NCBI GenBank assembly: GCA_023653785.1 | Contig: JAMKCH010005400.1 | Span: 1-64,000 of the forward strand | Direction: 5' to 3' | Source of the DNA: Ophioderma brevispina | Lineage: Eukaryota; Echinodermata; Ophiuroidea; Amphilepidida; Ophiodermatidae | Length of the DNA: 64,000 bases | In this document: positions 1 through 10,192 of the stretch, in pieces | How positions within the stretch are numbered: position 1 is the stretch's first letter | How the letters are laid out: each line of letters starts with the position of its first letter | Notes under the pieces: generated by a model | Told to the model about the DNA's origin: nothing | Database searches by the model: none | Seen by the model: only the letters and a program-made list of their open reading frames with translations | Program-made: the position numbers and the translations under genes

Positions 1-1165
1 CACGTTGCATGATTGAACATAATTAGGCATGTCATTTATATAAACAATGAAGCGTAAGGGCCCAAGAATTGAACCTTGGGGTTATACCCCCATGACAACT
101 AATAGCTTCAGTAGACCTTAACACAATTATTTCCGTGATGATGCTTTTCTTTCACTCAGGTAGCTTTTAAACCACGAGATACAAAATTCATTCAGACCGC
201 AATTTTTGTAGTTTTGGAGCAAAAATGTGTGGTAACCGTTTAAGAAGGCTTTTGTCGAATCTAACATAACCATACCCACAAGATGAGCTTGTCAATTGAA
301 ATCATCCCAATCATCGGTAGCATTTAGAAGAGCTGTGGATGTTGTGTGCTTAGAGTGCACGGTCTAAAACCCCGATTGATGGTGTACTAATAACCCAATT
401 ATCAGTCAGGGAAAAAAGGTACAATTGGTCCAAAACAGCTCTTTCACAGAGTTTAAAAATTACTTGAAGAATGATGATAGGGCTCTGTAATTGCATGGAG
501 TCAGAACGTCGCCCCATTTTGCAAATAGGCACAGAAGCACATTGTTGCATTATATGGAAAAATAACCTGTCCGATAATGACCAGATTAATGATATAGGTT
601 AAGGTGCGCACCACTGATTTACCCAGCTATTTAAGGAAGACGAGATGTATTTCGTCTGTACACGTCGCTTTGTTATCATTTAATGCACAAAGGTTGTTAT
701 ATACATAGTCATTTGTGACGGGTTGACACTGAATGAGTATCTGATGCTGGTAGCATTAATCTGGTTAAATCCACTGTTTACTATCATTGTTGATACTTGG
801 GATCTTAGCTGCCAACGAAGGACCCACATTTGCACAATGATCATTCATGGATTAGCAAGATCATTGGCGCTTTCACAACAATATTTTTAAGACAATTTTA
901 TTTATAGATAAACGTCCTAGATTTAGGCACAAACAGCCTTGATACACTTCCAAGCGTGTACGTGGGTCGTTAACGCATTAGAAATGTCATCCGAAAGAAA
1001 TTTCACTTTACTATTTTTAATGCTCTATTTATTGGTTTTCTGTGACCGATAGGCAGACCAGTCATCCGTAGATCCGGTTTTAATAGCTTTACGCTTGAGA
1101 ACATCGCGCGTGCGCATTAATGATTTTAATATCACTGGTGAGCCAAGGAGCTGATTTTGCCGGGG
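1..1165 (-). pseudogene. Degenerate LINE (CR1/Jockey-like) reverse transcriptase fragment, cut by the window edge
   Basis: Read on the minus strand from about 1165 down to 1, and changing frame several times, this encodes the upstream and central part of a non-LTR retrotransposon reverse transcriptase. Visible in order are a pre-RT stretch (MRTRDVLKRKAIKTGS, about 1110-1060), NDHCANVGPSLAAKIP (about 845-795), ALNDNKATCTDEIHLVFLK (about 690-630), KLCERAVLDQLYLF (about 465-420), MVMLDSTKAF (about 280-250), FKSYLSERKA (about 175-140) and PQGSILGPL with FIVYINDMPN (81-22). These are the usual CR1/Jockey RT blocks. Several stops and frameshifts make it non-functional. The catalytic YxDD box would lie beyond base 1, outside the window. 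It is unrelated to the plus-strand LINE at 39.8 kb. Confidence 0.85.
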
Positions 1166-1377
1166 GGGGACTCTTTCTTTTTAACAGGAGAATAATAATT
1201 AATAATAATATGCAGGACATTATAAGCGGGGCTGCTTACCACATCGTATCACAGCGCCTGTACAATTACTATATTTTAACGCTGCCGTAGGAAATAGTAA
1301 ACAATCATTTCGCTTCATCTAGGAGGCTGCTCTAAGAATGCACTTACAAGCGCAAACATGTGTTTTTTTTTTTTTTT

Positions 1378-1570
1378 GGCCTATCAGACTTAGATTGTCA
1401 TATCCCCCATGACAGCTCCCCATATTTCGCTGGGTCGACGAAGCACGTGAGGTAAAGTGCCTTGCCAAGTGCACAACACATTGGCAGAGCAGCGGGGCTC
1501 GAACCCACCAACCTTTGGATCATGAGTTGGCAGTCATATCCCACCGCCCTGGACCAAAGTGCCCTTCATG
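1378..1570 (-). repeat. tRNA-derived SINE (minus orientation)
   Basis: On the minus strand the sequence contains a Pol III B-box-like GGGTTCGAGCCC (about 1496-1508), followed by a body that includes GCACTTGGCAAGGCACTTTACCTCA. The same body order occurs in the SINE at 30.85-31.15 kb, so the two are copies of one family. The T run at 1362-1378 would be the poly(A)-like tail on the minus strand. The family name is not known to me. Confidence 0.6.
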
Positions 1571-2946
1571 ATATCGCCACAGAATTTAAAAGCATTTTCA
1601 AAAAGCATAATACAAACATTTACATTATCAAAGTGTAAAAATAAAGTCCCAATTCATAGAGTTCATTCAATTTAAAAGCAGTATCATTAAACTTTGTACT
1701 AACATCTACCTACTCTGTATTTATGTTTGTTCTGGAACTGGATCTTTACTTTACTTCAATTGTGACAAAAACAATTTGAATGGTCAATTACCCCGGAAAT
1801 GGATAACCCAGCTGTTTTTTACCATATCAAACATTAGAAAAACTACACATGATCTAACAGTGAAGATGTGGGCTCGGTAACTATAGTTGGTTTGTCGTAA
1901 GTTGAGTTAGATTAAAACTGTCCACAAACATCAATTAACCTCCGAGTATAACAGCAAGGTTGATCGGCAAGTAGATTACAATTTATATACAATAATAATG
2001 ACATCTTTACTTCATTTCAATAGATTGAAAGCACATTAGCAAAAGATTAGATTCACACAGGTTAATGGCGGACTGGGGCATGTACCACGTTGATTACAAT
2101 AATTGGTTTTGCATTTACCATCTTTATTTCAAGAAAATCATTTCAAGATCAGGTGGAATGAGATCATTTCTAACATGAATTTGAGCTTAATTATTGTTTT
2201 GCCGTACATAAAGGCACACCACACCGTTACGTGAGCGATCATTGCGATAGATAGTAAAGTCGTCAATAGCAACCAAATTCATCTGGAATAGCATCATCAA
2301 GACGAGTTCAGTTGCCATAAGGTGAATAGGTGGTGGTTTTCAGATTTGACCCGCAATCATCGATTTTACCAGTCACCGTTAAAAATATTCAAAAACAAAA
2401 AAGCATATTTAACCATTGTGTTCGACATACACAAGTATCAGTCTCGTAAGAATTAGATTCAAGACAATACACCAACAGAAACACATAATATCATTATCAG
2501 AATTGCCATTATGATTTTATAGGCATGTTATTTTTAACACATTTGGTAAAATCATTTCACTGGTATGTTATCAATACCATTTTTTAACTTCTCGCCAAAG
2601 AGATATTTGGAAAATTTTCATGAAACAATCGTCGGCAACATAGTGGAAACGGTAATATTACCATTAATACAGTTTGAGTGACAAGAAACCATCATTAGGG
2701 CTATCATTAACGGATGTAGTATGATTATTAACGGTATTAGAGACATTATCAGCACTACCACCATTTTACAATTATTTCATACATATAATCTTATCATGTA
2801 TAATTACTATTTATAACAATGTCAGAAAACCAAAGTTGGTGTTACAGCTAGCAGGATCCTTACCATCAAACATTTTGTTAGTTTGTTTGAGACACCATCC
2901 TTCAATAAATGCATTAACCAAACTTAAATAACACCAGTATTTAAAA
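1571..2946. other. Intergenic AT-rich DNA, no gene seen
   Basis: No open frame with recognisable protein similarity and no clear terminal inverted repeats were seen. The region is AT-rich with only short simple-sequence runs. Confidence 0.5.
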
Positions 2947-2982
2947 AAGATAAAAAAAATAAAAAAAATAAAAAAAATAACA
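2947..2982. repeat. Microsatellite, eight A plus T, period 9
   Basis: About four units of eight adenines followed by a T run in tandem just before 2985. It is simple sequence only. Confidence 0.8.
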
Positions 2983-3603
2983 AAATTTTGGAAATATTGA
3001 TATGATGAATGCTGTCACCATTAAAATTACAAGGACATGTGAGAAGAAAACAACATTAGAATTTTAACCCAAATTAGGAAAAAAAAATTTTCAGTTAAAC
3101 GTGTGAGAAATATCAGGACATATTGATGCAATTCGGTTTGTCCGACAAAACCGTTCAAAATCGGCAACAGATGTGTTTGCAGTATGTGTACAGTTAATTG
3201 AAATGCAATGATCCATTGTTTAAACATTTGGAACATAACAAGAATTTTATTCACAACAGGCACATTATTTGAATGACCAATACAGGGGCATGGAAATGAC
3301 TTTTTCGGCACCTCTAGATGTGGCCGCCAAAATCTAGTCCCAGAAATGCTTCTGCCAATACTGGGATTTGTGGCCAAGACGGTTACAATGGTAACACGTT
3401 TATGATAACATGTTTATGGTTATGATTTGAGAGTCCGCAGTTATAACAAACCCGAGTAAGTGTCACGATCACGAGGTTCGTGTTGCCAACTGGAATGAGT
3501 GCGTGATCGCGGTGTGTTTTTGTGTTGTTGGTAGCGCGAAAAGTTGACTGCAGCTCTCCGTGAGCTAGAGCTAGATAAAGTGTGAAAAGACTGCCACATC
3601 AAG

Positions 3604-3671
3604 ATGGATTCAAAGATGAAAATTTACAACGCATGTGCCCTGTACACACCTATGTTGGACACTAACAGAAG
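3604..3671 (+). CDS. Possible first coding exon (partial gene), unrecognised product
   Basis: An ATG in good context (AAGATGG) opens a 22-codon frame starting MDSKMKIYNACAL. It ends in AAG followed by GTAATG, a good splice donor at 3672. The preceding 180 bases (3420-3603) are richer in CpG than the surroundings and hold no repeat I recognised, as a 5' UTR or promoter might. I could not find the next exon. The piece could equally be a 5' UTR exon with an upstream ORF for the receptor at 7710. If it were joined to the acceptor at 7237 the frame would stop after about seven more codons. The exon length is too short to identify a family. Confidence 0.22.
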
Positions 3672-3679
3672 GTAATGTT

Positions 3680-4600
3680 TGTCTTCTTGCTTTCAAAATG
3701 AGATGACAAAACAAAATATCTAACGTGTAACAGTACTTTGCGAACAAATTTATATTAGGCATTACGAAAGAAAGGTATGAATTACTAATTGTCATGTCTT
3801 TTTATATACATTATTGAGGTTTTCCCATGTGTCTTATATTATATACGTCTCTAGATCAGCAAGCTTTATTAATGGTGTGTTTTGTATTAATTAAAACATG
3901 TCAAAATGCAAAAACCGTAAGTAAATACATCATCTGTGCAGTGAATAGGGGTACTTAGTCAATTTTGTTTACTTTTCATTCGTTTTTGCAAAATACAGTA
4001 AGCTAAAATATTGAATCTCTTCCTGCATATAAATTATTTTGATCAGCAAAATTAGATCATTCTCATAAAGGGATTATATTATATTAAAAAATATTTCCAG
4101 TAAGACTAAATTTGTTCTTAAATTTGTGTTGACAATACGAAAATTATTGTTTTCGCATTCACAACAATCTGCAAAGCAAAATAAGTGCTGATATACATGT
4201 ATTTATTTTTATTTACTCTGTTATCGTTATAAGAACACTTTATATACAATTGATGGTTCTCGTAAAGTTATTTGCTGCAGTATATTTTCTTAATATTCCA
4301 ATGATGATTCATAGTAAATTGCAAGCATATATGAAAAACTGACAACCCCGAAGCCATTTTTGTACCTTTCATTTTTTTAATAAACTAAAAGAAGCTCGTT
4401 CATATTGAGCTGATTTAGAAGTGGGTCGATCATTTTCTAGTGGTTTTCTCACATTGCTAAACATGAACCGATACCCCTGCGCCGGAGATCATAATACAGA
4501 AACGTGTCGTTTTTAAAATGTCTTCAATTTTATTAAACTGATGAGAAAAGCCTCATTTCACTACAGGTATTGCACAGAACTGTATGTCTGGTAATACATC
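3680..4600. other. Intergenic AT-rich DNA, no gene seen
   Basis: No supported coding region or structured repeat was seen. If the exon at 3604 is real, this is intron. Confidence 0.45.
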
Positions 4601-4665
4601 TCTCTCTTTCACTTTCTCTCTCTCACTCTCTCTCCATTTCTATCTTTCTTTTCCTTCTTTTCACT
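4601..4665. repeat. TC-rich microsatellite
   Basis: Tandem TC and TCTCTC runs with interruptions. It is low-complexity pyrimidine sequence. Confidence 0.75.
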
Positions 4666-4689
4666 TCACCTTAAGGAGTTGCAAATTGG

Positions 4690-5400
4690 TTCTTGATTTT
4701 CTGACGATCGTTTCAAACTAATCCTTGATAACCTTTACGCGCATTCCTACCGAAGTCCGAATTTGTTTAAGTCCGAAGGCGAACTTTGCTATACTTAACC
4801 AATTAATGACAGCAAAGGCGGAAGTATACAATCGATTTTAAACAGGTAATTGCTGACTGTGATGAGTATTGTATTTGTAAATGCTATATTTTTAACAGAA
4901 CATTGTTTTTAATTTTAAAACAATTGAGATTATTAAAAAAATATGCCAATATCCAAACTTTTTCTCCAAAACCAATGCTTGTGTTATTTTGTTTTGTTTT
5001 GGGCCTTTACAAAAGTAATTTTAAACTTTCCCATGGCATTTTAAACTTCTAAAAGTTTCCAAATGTGTATTTTTTAAATTTTTACTGAAAAATACCCACA
5101 TTTTTATTGAATTTGTCAATTTTTTTAGTGTATCAAATTTGTCTAAAGTAAAATAACTTATTATTAAACTGGCACGTACGTTTTACAAGCACCTAAACAA
5201 ATCGTCAAGTAATAACCTAATCAATAGCATAATCTTTTCGGACTTAGGTAAATTCGGACTTCGGTAGGGGTACCACTTTACGGAATAACTCGATACTGCT
5301 ATTGTGATCAGCACTCAAACTAATGAATAGCTCCGCTCTTAAACGATCGTCACAATTTACGCTACAGGAGCATAATTGGTGGTCAAAATCTCAGATAATC
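4690..5400 (-). repeat. Copy of a repeat family, split by a MITE
   Basis: The segments 4705-4738 and 5276-5395 together match, in reverse, the uninterrupted element at 59739-59875. Shared blocks include CTAATCCTTGATAAC, ACGGAATAA, GCACTCAA and GAATAGCTCCGCTC, and the end block GGAGCATAATTGGTGGTCAAA (5368-5388) matches its terminal repeat. The central 537 bases (4739-5275) are a later insertion. Confidence 0.7.
4739..5275. mobile_element. MITE with 32-bp terminal inverted repeats inserted in an older repeat
   Basis: The left terminus 4746-4777 (CCTACCGAAGTCCGAATTT...) pairs with the right terminus 5237-5268 read in reverse, with few mismatches over 32 bases. CTTTAC occurs on both sides (4733-4738 and 5276-5281), so it is a candidate 6-bp target duplication. 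The paralogous locus near 59843 has a single copy of this sequence (CATTTAC in its reverse complement) and no insert, which acts as an empty site. No transposase is present, so the element is non-autonomous. The outermost 6-7 bases on each side do not pair, so the exact element edge is uncertain. Confidence 0.8.
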
Positions 5401-5845
5401 ATACTAACTTGTTCTAGAGCTCATTTCACCTGATGGACAACAATACTTGGTTATTCAGTCAATTTAGGCATTAAGGCTGCCTTAAGGGGTCAAATTTTAA
5501 GATTACTTTTAAATGTGTATTAATGGATTTAATTCTTCCTAACGATTAAAAAATATAGCTTGCCTATTCTGCGTTTTTTCTACGTTTTTTTTTTTTTTCG
5601 TTTTCTTTTGTTTTTTGTTTGTGTGTGTGTGTTTTGTTCTGTTTTTGGTTTTATTGATTCAGGGTAAAATAAGTTCCAGATGCTACTGGTAATAAAATAT
5701 TCAGGAATGCTCCGAATCTTTTGAAATTGGTGTCAAATTCTTCATGTTGTTGTATGAGACCAGAAATATATTTTTTACATATCGTATGACATTTGGTTGT
5801 ATAAATAAAAAGCATGTGCAATAAGGGTCCAACGTTAAAGATACC
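5401..5845. other. Intergenic DNA with T-rich simple sequence, no gene seen
   Basis: Contains T-rich and GT runs at 5580-5650. No coding or mobile structure was identified. Confidence 0.45.
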
Positions 5846-6212
5846 TTAAAGAGACATGAGGAGATTTCCAGAAAGAAGCGCCCCCAATTTTTCTCGAACC
5901 CCGGTTTTTTACATATTTGGAATGCTTACCAATGTATTAGATCACACCTGAAATGAATAAGCCGAATACGCCGTCTTTATGTAATAAGATGATGATTTAG
6001 TAGTTTCTGTCGTGCACGACAGAAAGTCAAAGCACGGTTTTCTATGGGGAACGATTACGATAGCAGGCAAGTTCAAAATAAGGTTTGCGGTTTTCTTTTG
6101 CACCTGTTTGTCCAATAAACCTTCGAAACGTTCTCGGTAGATTGTCTACAACCGATCCAGTGAAATTTGAGAGAAATTTGTATCCTAAAAAAATCTCCTC
6201 CTGTCACTTTAA
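5846..6212. mobile_element. TTAA-flanked MITE, family A (367 bp)
   Basis: It begins TTAAAGAGACATGAGGAG and ends with the inverse of TTAAAGTGACAGGAGGAG, so terminal inverted repeats of about 22 bases start directly at a TTAA on each side (5846-5849 and 6209-6212). TTAA duplications are typical of piggyBac-type transposition. There is no ORF for a transposase. Related left ends occur at 16676, 45886 and 61678. Confidence 0.8.
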
Positions 6213-6624
6213 GATTACGCTCTAAATTCGATATTTAAATGCCAAACGTAGAGTGAGTATGCACTTTCTGTTACGGTGTAACGAGACGAACAATTCTACC
6301 GCAATCTTCAACAAAATCGGAGTAATCTGAACCCCCCCCCCCGGATTACCTTGAAAAGTAAAAGCCGATACATCAAATCATATTTAAAAACTCGCGAGTT
6401 GGTAATGCTAACTCTGGACCTTTCTCAATTAAATGACGCAAAAGGCGTTTTGTCCCAATTTTAACGGCAAATTTCAACTTCCGTGTTTATTTTCCTTCTT
6501 TCTTTGTTATTGTTTTACTTCTTTTTCTCTTTTTCTTTCTTTTCCTGATTTTAAATTTTATGCCCAAGATAAATGATCTTGGTTATAAATTGCAACTATC
6601 AATGTCGAAATTTACTATCGTATC
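6213..6624. other. Intergenic DNA, no gene seen
   Basis: Contains a C run (6333-6345) and T-rich sequence. Nothing else can be supported. Confidence 0.45.
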
Positions 6625-6982
6625 AAGTATGGCGATACCGGAAAAAATGCTACCCGACTGGTAGAGCGATAACACACTTCTATCAGTGTTCTCTAGGAAA
6701 AATTTCTTTTTTTTCTAGAAAAAAGCAATATGTCGCTCTAATATAGCAGTCATCTCATCAGGGCTGGCTTACAGGAGATGACGAATTTAAAAATTGCAAG
6801 GAAATATGGCTTCATCTGACTCAAAAAAGGTTCAACAAGATATTCGCTCCCTGTTTGCACATGATACCCAGTTTTCAACACTACAAGACTCATTGGATAA
6901 CACAACAGGTACTGTAACTAATGCTAGTGCACCAAAGCAAGGGAACCTTTTTTTTTTTTTTTTTTTTAAGTATGGCGATACC
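6625..6982 (+). mobile_element. 328-bp insertion flanked by perfect 15-bp target duplications
   Basis: AAGTATGGCGATACC occurs at 6625-6639 and again at 6968-6982, bracketing 328 bases that end in about 19 T. Inside is a short plus-strand frame from 6806 (MASSDSKKVQQDIRSLFAHD...) that runs into the T tract. A long perfect target duplication is typical of LINE-driven retroposition. A T run at the right-hand junction of a plus-strand insert is unusual, since a sense retrocopy should end in A. The peptide loosely resembles the N-termini of hAT/BED transposases that read xQxSIxSxF, but I cannot prove this. Some mutually inverted short motifs (GAGCGATA and GTCGCTC) lie near its left end. Confidence 0.6.
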
Positions 6983-7160
6983 ATGCTTTATATGCAGGTT
7001 TTTAGTACACCAACGCATACTTGAGATAATAGCCTCTGCGCGTATTTACAGTTCATCACTTTATTACCGAACCACCGACATTTGTGTCACGTGGCCATTC
7101 ATGTGTTTTCATTCGGTCAAAAAGGACTCGTTAAAAGATTCCCAGCCGGGAATAAAACAG

Positions 7161-7237
7161 GTAATGTCAACAAACCATTAGCCAATGTTGTCTTCATGTT
7201 TGAGTTATAAATTTCTTTTTTTATTTTCCTCTTTCAG
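7161..7237 (+). other. Candidate small intron in the receptor 5' leader
   Basis: A 77-base stretch begins with AACAG then GTAATG (donor at 7161). It ends with a long pyrimidine tract (TTTTTTTATTTTCCTCTTTC) followed by AG at 7236-7237. The sites are good matches to metazoan splice consensus and lie on the same strand as the receptor gene, 473 bases before its ATG. If real, the leader would be one exon ending at 7160 and another from 7238 into the coding exon. Confidence 0.35.
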
Positions 7238-7709
7238 ATTGGTTGTAACTGGGGGTCTCTAAGTGTTTCTACCAACTACATCATACAGTTCGCATCGTCA
7301 CGGTCGTTTATGTAAAAGATAATGTTCAGTGGCATACTGGATCCGGAGAAAAGAAGTGGGCTTTTGAGCTCGGCAGGACACCGAAAACAGCGGTAGGGAA
7401 TTGTACGATGTCATAAGCTGTGGAAAATTTACGATGAGATATGATTCCAGCTGCAGACGTGGTGTAAAATTTAATCTCCGAAATTGAGCGACAATTACAA
7501 GTCAAAATAGCCACATTACATGGATATATTGTTGACAATGTTTGATAATTACAGTGGATCACCATCATTTTAGTTGCTATTTGATAAGGATTAATTTCAT
7601 TAAATGAAGGATACTTTAACATCACGAATGCTCAGATGTAAGTGCCAATAAGTAGCGCATTTGTATGATAACACGGATTTATGATAGACCTACGCTTTGA
7701 CCAAAGGCA

Positions 7710-8981
7710 ATGGATGTAAACAAATTAGATGGCATTAACGAGTCTGGAATGTTATCGGAAACCGTCACAGCTGGTATTACAAAAACTATCATGAATCTAT
7801 CCCATGGTGAATTTCTTGACGATTTTCGGATGTCGCATACTGAAGGATTGATTTCTGGAATTCTCATGGCTATGGCCATTTCTCTAACAGTAACCGGGAA
7901 CTGTATAGTTATACTCGCCGTCTGTACACAGAAATCGCTACATGCCGTTCAGAATTACTTCTTAGTTTCACTTGCAGTGGCTGATTTAACGGTGGGCGTG
8001 TTTGTTATGCCGTTAAGCGCCTCGTATTATATCAAAGGCCATTGGTTTCATGGTGTCGTATTGTGTGATATATGGCGCACAATGGACGTATGTCTTTGTA
8101 CGGCGTCTATTTTAAATTTGTGTGCTATTGCTTTAGATCGATATTGGGCGATAACCAATTCGATCAAATACGCGCCTAAAAGGACTAAGAAACGAATATG
8201 TTCAATAATCGCCTTTGTGTGGATGTTAAGCTGTCTGATATCTGTACCACCACTATTAGGATGGGATGACCGAAGAAAGAAATTCAATTTGTCTGCTGAA
8301 GATCTTCTGAAATGTCCCTTGTCTCGACAGCGGGCTTATATCATTTTATCATCGACGACGTCTTTTTATATTCCTTTTGTTGTGATGTGTATTGTATACC
8401 TAAGAATCTATAGTGCAATTCGGATTCGTGGTCGAGCCAAAAATCACACCCTCTATCGGCCTGGAAATCCTGCAATAGGAAAAGACATCGCGAAGAAATC
8501 CGAAGAGGCAATTGAATTGGAAATTCAAAAGACGGGAGATTTCCCATCGAATGAATTGACATTAAATGCCATCGTATCAAATCAACCGAGTGGTATCGAA
8601 AGTACATTTAGACTGAAACGAAAAGAGCAACTGAAAATCAACATCAAAAAAGAACGTCGAGCTGCTAGAACACTGGGAATTATCTTAGGCGCGTTTACCG
8701 TCTGTTGGCTTCCATTTTTCCTTATGTATGTAATTTATCCATTTTGTAAATCCTGTGCGCACCCTAGCAGACGACTGGAGGCGGCGATTACTTGGATTGG
8801 TTATGTAAACAGCGCCTGCAACCCAATAGTATACACAGTATTCAACCGTGATTTCAGAAGTGCTTTTTTCACACTTCTGTTCGGCAAGTGTATCAGATAT
8901 CGTCGGAAAAGATTAAGTGAAAAGAATTTAACTAAATCGCCACAAAACCAAATGCCTCCTATTGGATATAATGTAATTTAA
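7710..8981 (+). CDS. Aminergic G-protein-coupled receptor, tyramine/octopamine/alpha2-adrenergic-like, single exon
   Basis: This encodes a complete 423-residue rhodopsin-family receptor of the plasma membrane, predicted to couple a biogenic amine to a heterotrimeric G protein. Seven segments are visible at about 47-72, 83-108, 119-141, 163-184, 209-233, 320-343 and 356-378. Diagnostic residues are N64 (TM1), D92 (TM2), C119 with C202 (disulphide), D126 (amine salt bridge), DRY at 143-145, W171, serines S214, S215 and S218 in TM5 (phenol/catechol contacts), F329-x-x-CWLPFF (332-337), W362, Y365 and NPIVY (371-375). C394 after helix 8 is a likely palmitoylation site. N10, N29 and N193 are glycosylation sequons. 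The block CAIALDRYWAIT with a following YAPKRT and PPLLGW resembles invertebrate tyramine/octopamine receptors most. A 5-HT1 or alpha2 relative cannot be excluded. The ATG context GCAATGG is good. Confidence 0.95.
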   Translation: MDVNKLDGINESGMLSETVTAGITKTIMNLSHGEFLDDFRMSHTEGLISGILMAMAISLTVTGNCIVILAVCTQKSLHAVQNYFLVSLAVADLTVGVFVMPLSASYYIKGHWFHGVVLCDIWRTMDVCLCTASILNLCAIALDRYWAITNSIKYAPKRTKKRICSIIAFVWMLSCLISVPPLLGWDDRRKKFNLSAEDLLKCPLSRQRAYIILSSTTSFYIPFVVMCIVYLRIYSAIRIRGRAKNHTLYRPGNPAIGKDIAKKSEEAIELEIQKTGDFPSNELTLNAIVSNQPSGIESTFRLKRKEQLKINIKKERRAARTLGIILGAFTVCWLPFFLMYVIYPFCKSCAHPSRRLEAAITWIGYVNSACNPIVYTVFNRDFRSAFFTLLFGKCIRYRRKRLSEKNLTKSPQNQMPPIGYNVI

Positions 8982-9588
8982 AATGAGAAGCAATTATATT
9001 AATGGGTTGGTGAAATTTGCGTATTGACTATTATGCATCAGTATACAAATGAACACTATTTTCATATACAGTGCCCGCGAATGTTTGTTCAAACTAAACA
9101 GCAAGTAAAATAAAACATCACTTTCTTACATATCTTTATAGTATCTTACACTAAGAGTTTGAATAATGTTGATATTGTGAGAAAAATGTATTTATGGTAA
9201 TATATAGGAATCTAGTCGGCCATTTACTTTAGTGTCCTTAAATGTAATATACTATTGCGTAAATATACGGGGAAGCTCCACCAGACACCCGTCGAAGTGT
9301 AGTGAGCAGGCAAGAACGTTAAGTATCTAATTAAGCTCCTATGTCAGGCACCATTGACTAAGGTTTCCCAGCCAAAATGGGGGTTACCTGGAAGCAGATT
9401 CTTGTGGTTGTAAACAGCACTCCAGAATTTAACACTCTTGGTCTGCCCATCCATGGAGCAACCATGCACCCGACTATTTAAGGCCAATTGCCGCAATTCA
9501 ATGAAGCAGCCCATCCGCTGTCTCGTTCCTGGCTAAAGAATATTTGCAAACCACTGTATTGAACGATTAAGACGATGGGGAAGCATCT
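8982..9588 (+). other. Receptor 3' UTR and following spacer
   Basis: The first 130 bases are the likely 3' UTR. The stretch 9270-9588 is less AT-rich and carries no recognised gene or repeat. Confidence 0.5.
9109..9114 (+). promoter_or_regulatory. Polyadenylation signal AATAAA of the aminergic receptor gene
   Basis: A canonical AATAAA lies 128 bases after the stop codon, the first in the downstream sequence, and is followed by T-rich DNA. It is a plausible mRNA end. Confidence 0.55.
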
Positions 9589-10192
9589 TTAACCCTCGTC
9601 TTACCAGCCTTTTTTTGTAACACGGTTTACCAAGGGGGGGGGGGGGGGTGGTTTACCACCCCCCTCGAGCATTCGTTATAAAACAACCGATGCTTATGAT
9701 TTTGATACCAGTGAATAGTATGGTCCTCCTAGTTTCTATTGATACCAAAATAGTACCAACATACCTAGTATGGCGTCACAATGACGTCATCAAGTCCGCG
9801 AGTCGGCAAATTGGCATTTTCACACACAGAACATAGTCGAAAATCCAATTTTGCGCTAAAAAACGTAGGAATATCGTTCCATGCGTTATGTTTTTTCAGC
9901 TCTAAATGATAGCAATTGCTAGCTTACATAAAGATAGAGGTTTTAGAGAAAAATGCACCATAAAATATCCTTGGGTGGCAACCACTCCCCCCCCACCACC
10001 CTCCCCTTCGACTTTTGACGGCATACCCTAACCCCGGTGAAGGTGCTACCTTCACATTTTTTTTTCGCTAAAATGACCGGAAAAGATGAGAGAACAATTA
10101 CCTAGAATCTTTTTGTAACTAAAGTTTTTGGCATTTTAGCGCACCCTAGCGAAGGTTCACTACCCCACCCCCTTTGGTAAGACGAGGGTTAA
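9589..10192. mobile_element. piggyBac-like non-autonomous element, copy 1 (604 bp)
   Basis: It begins TTAACCCTCGTCTTACCA and ends with the exact inverse TGGTAAGACGAGGGTTAA, giving TTAA at both edges (9589-9592, 10189-10192) and 14-bp perfect terminal repeats starting CCCT, the usual piggyBac signature. A run of about 15 G (9636-9649), a GGTGGTTTACCACC-like inner palindrome and a C run (9986-9996) lie inside. No transposase ORF exists. A second, more diverged copy is at 24619-25508. Confidence 0.85.

Noticed and set aside
3027..3377. 116-codon minus-strand open frame
   Set aside because: AT-rich composition, no domain or motif, F-rich C-terminus from an A/T run; no transcript signals.
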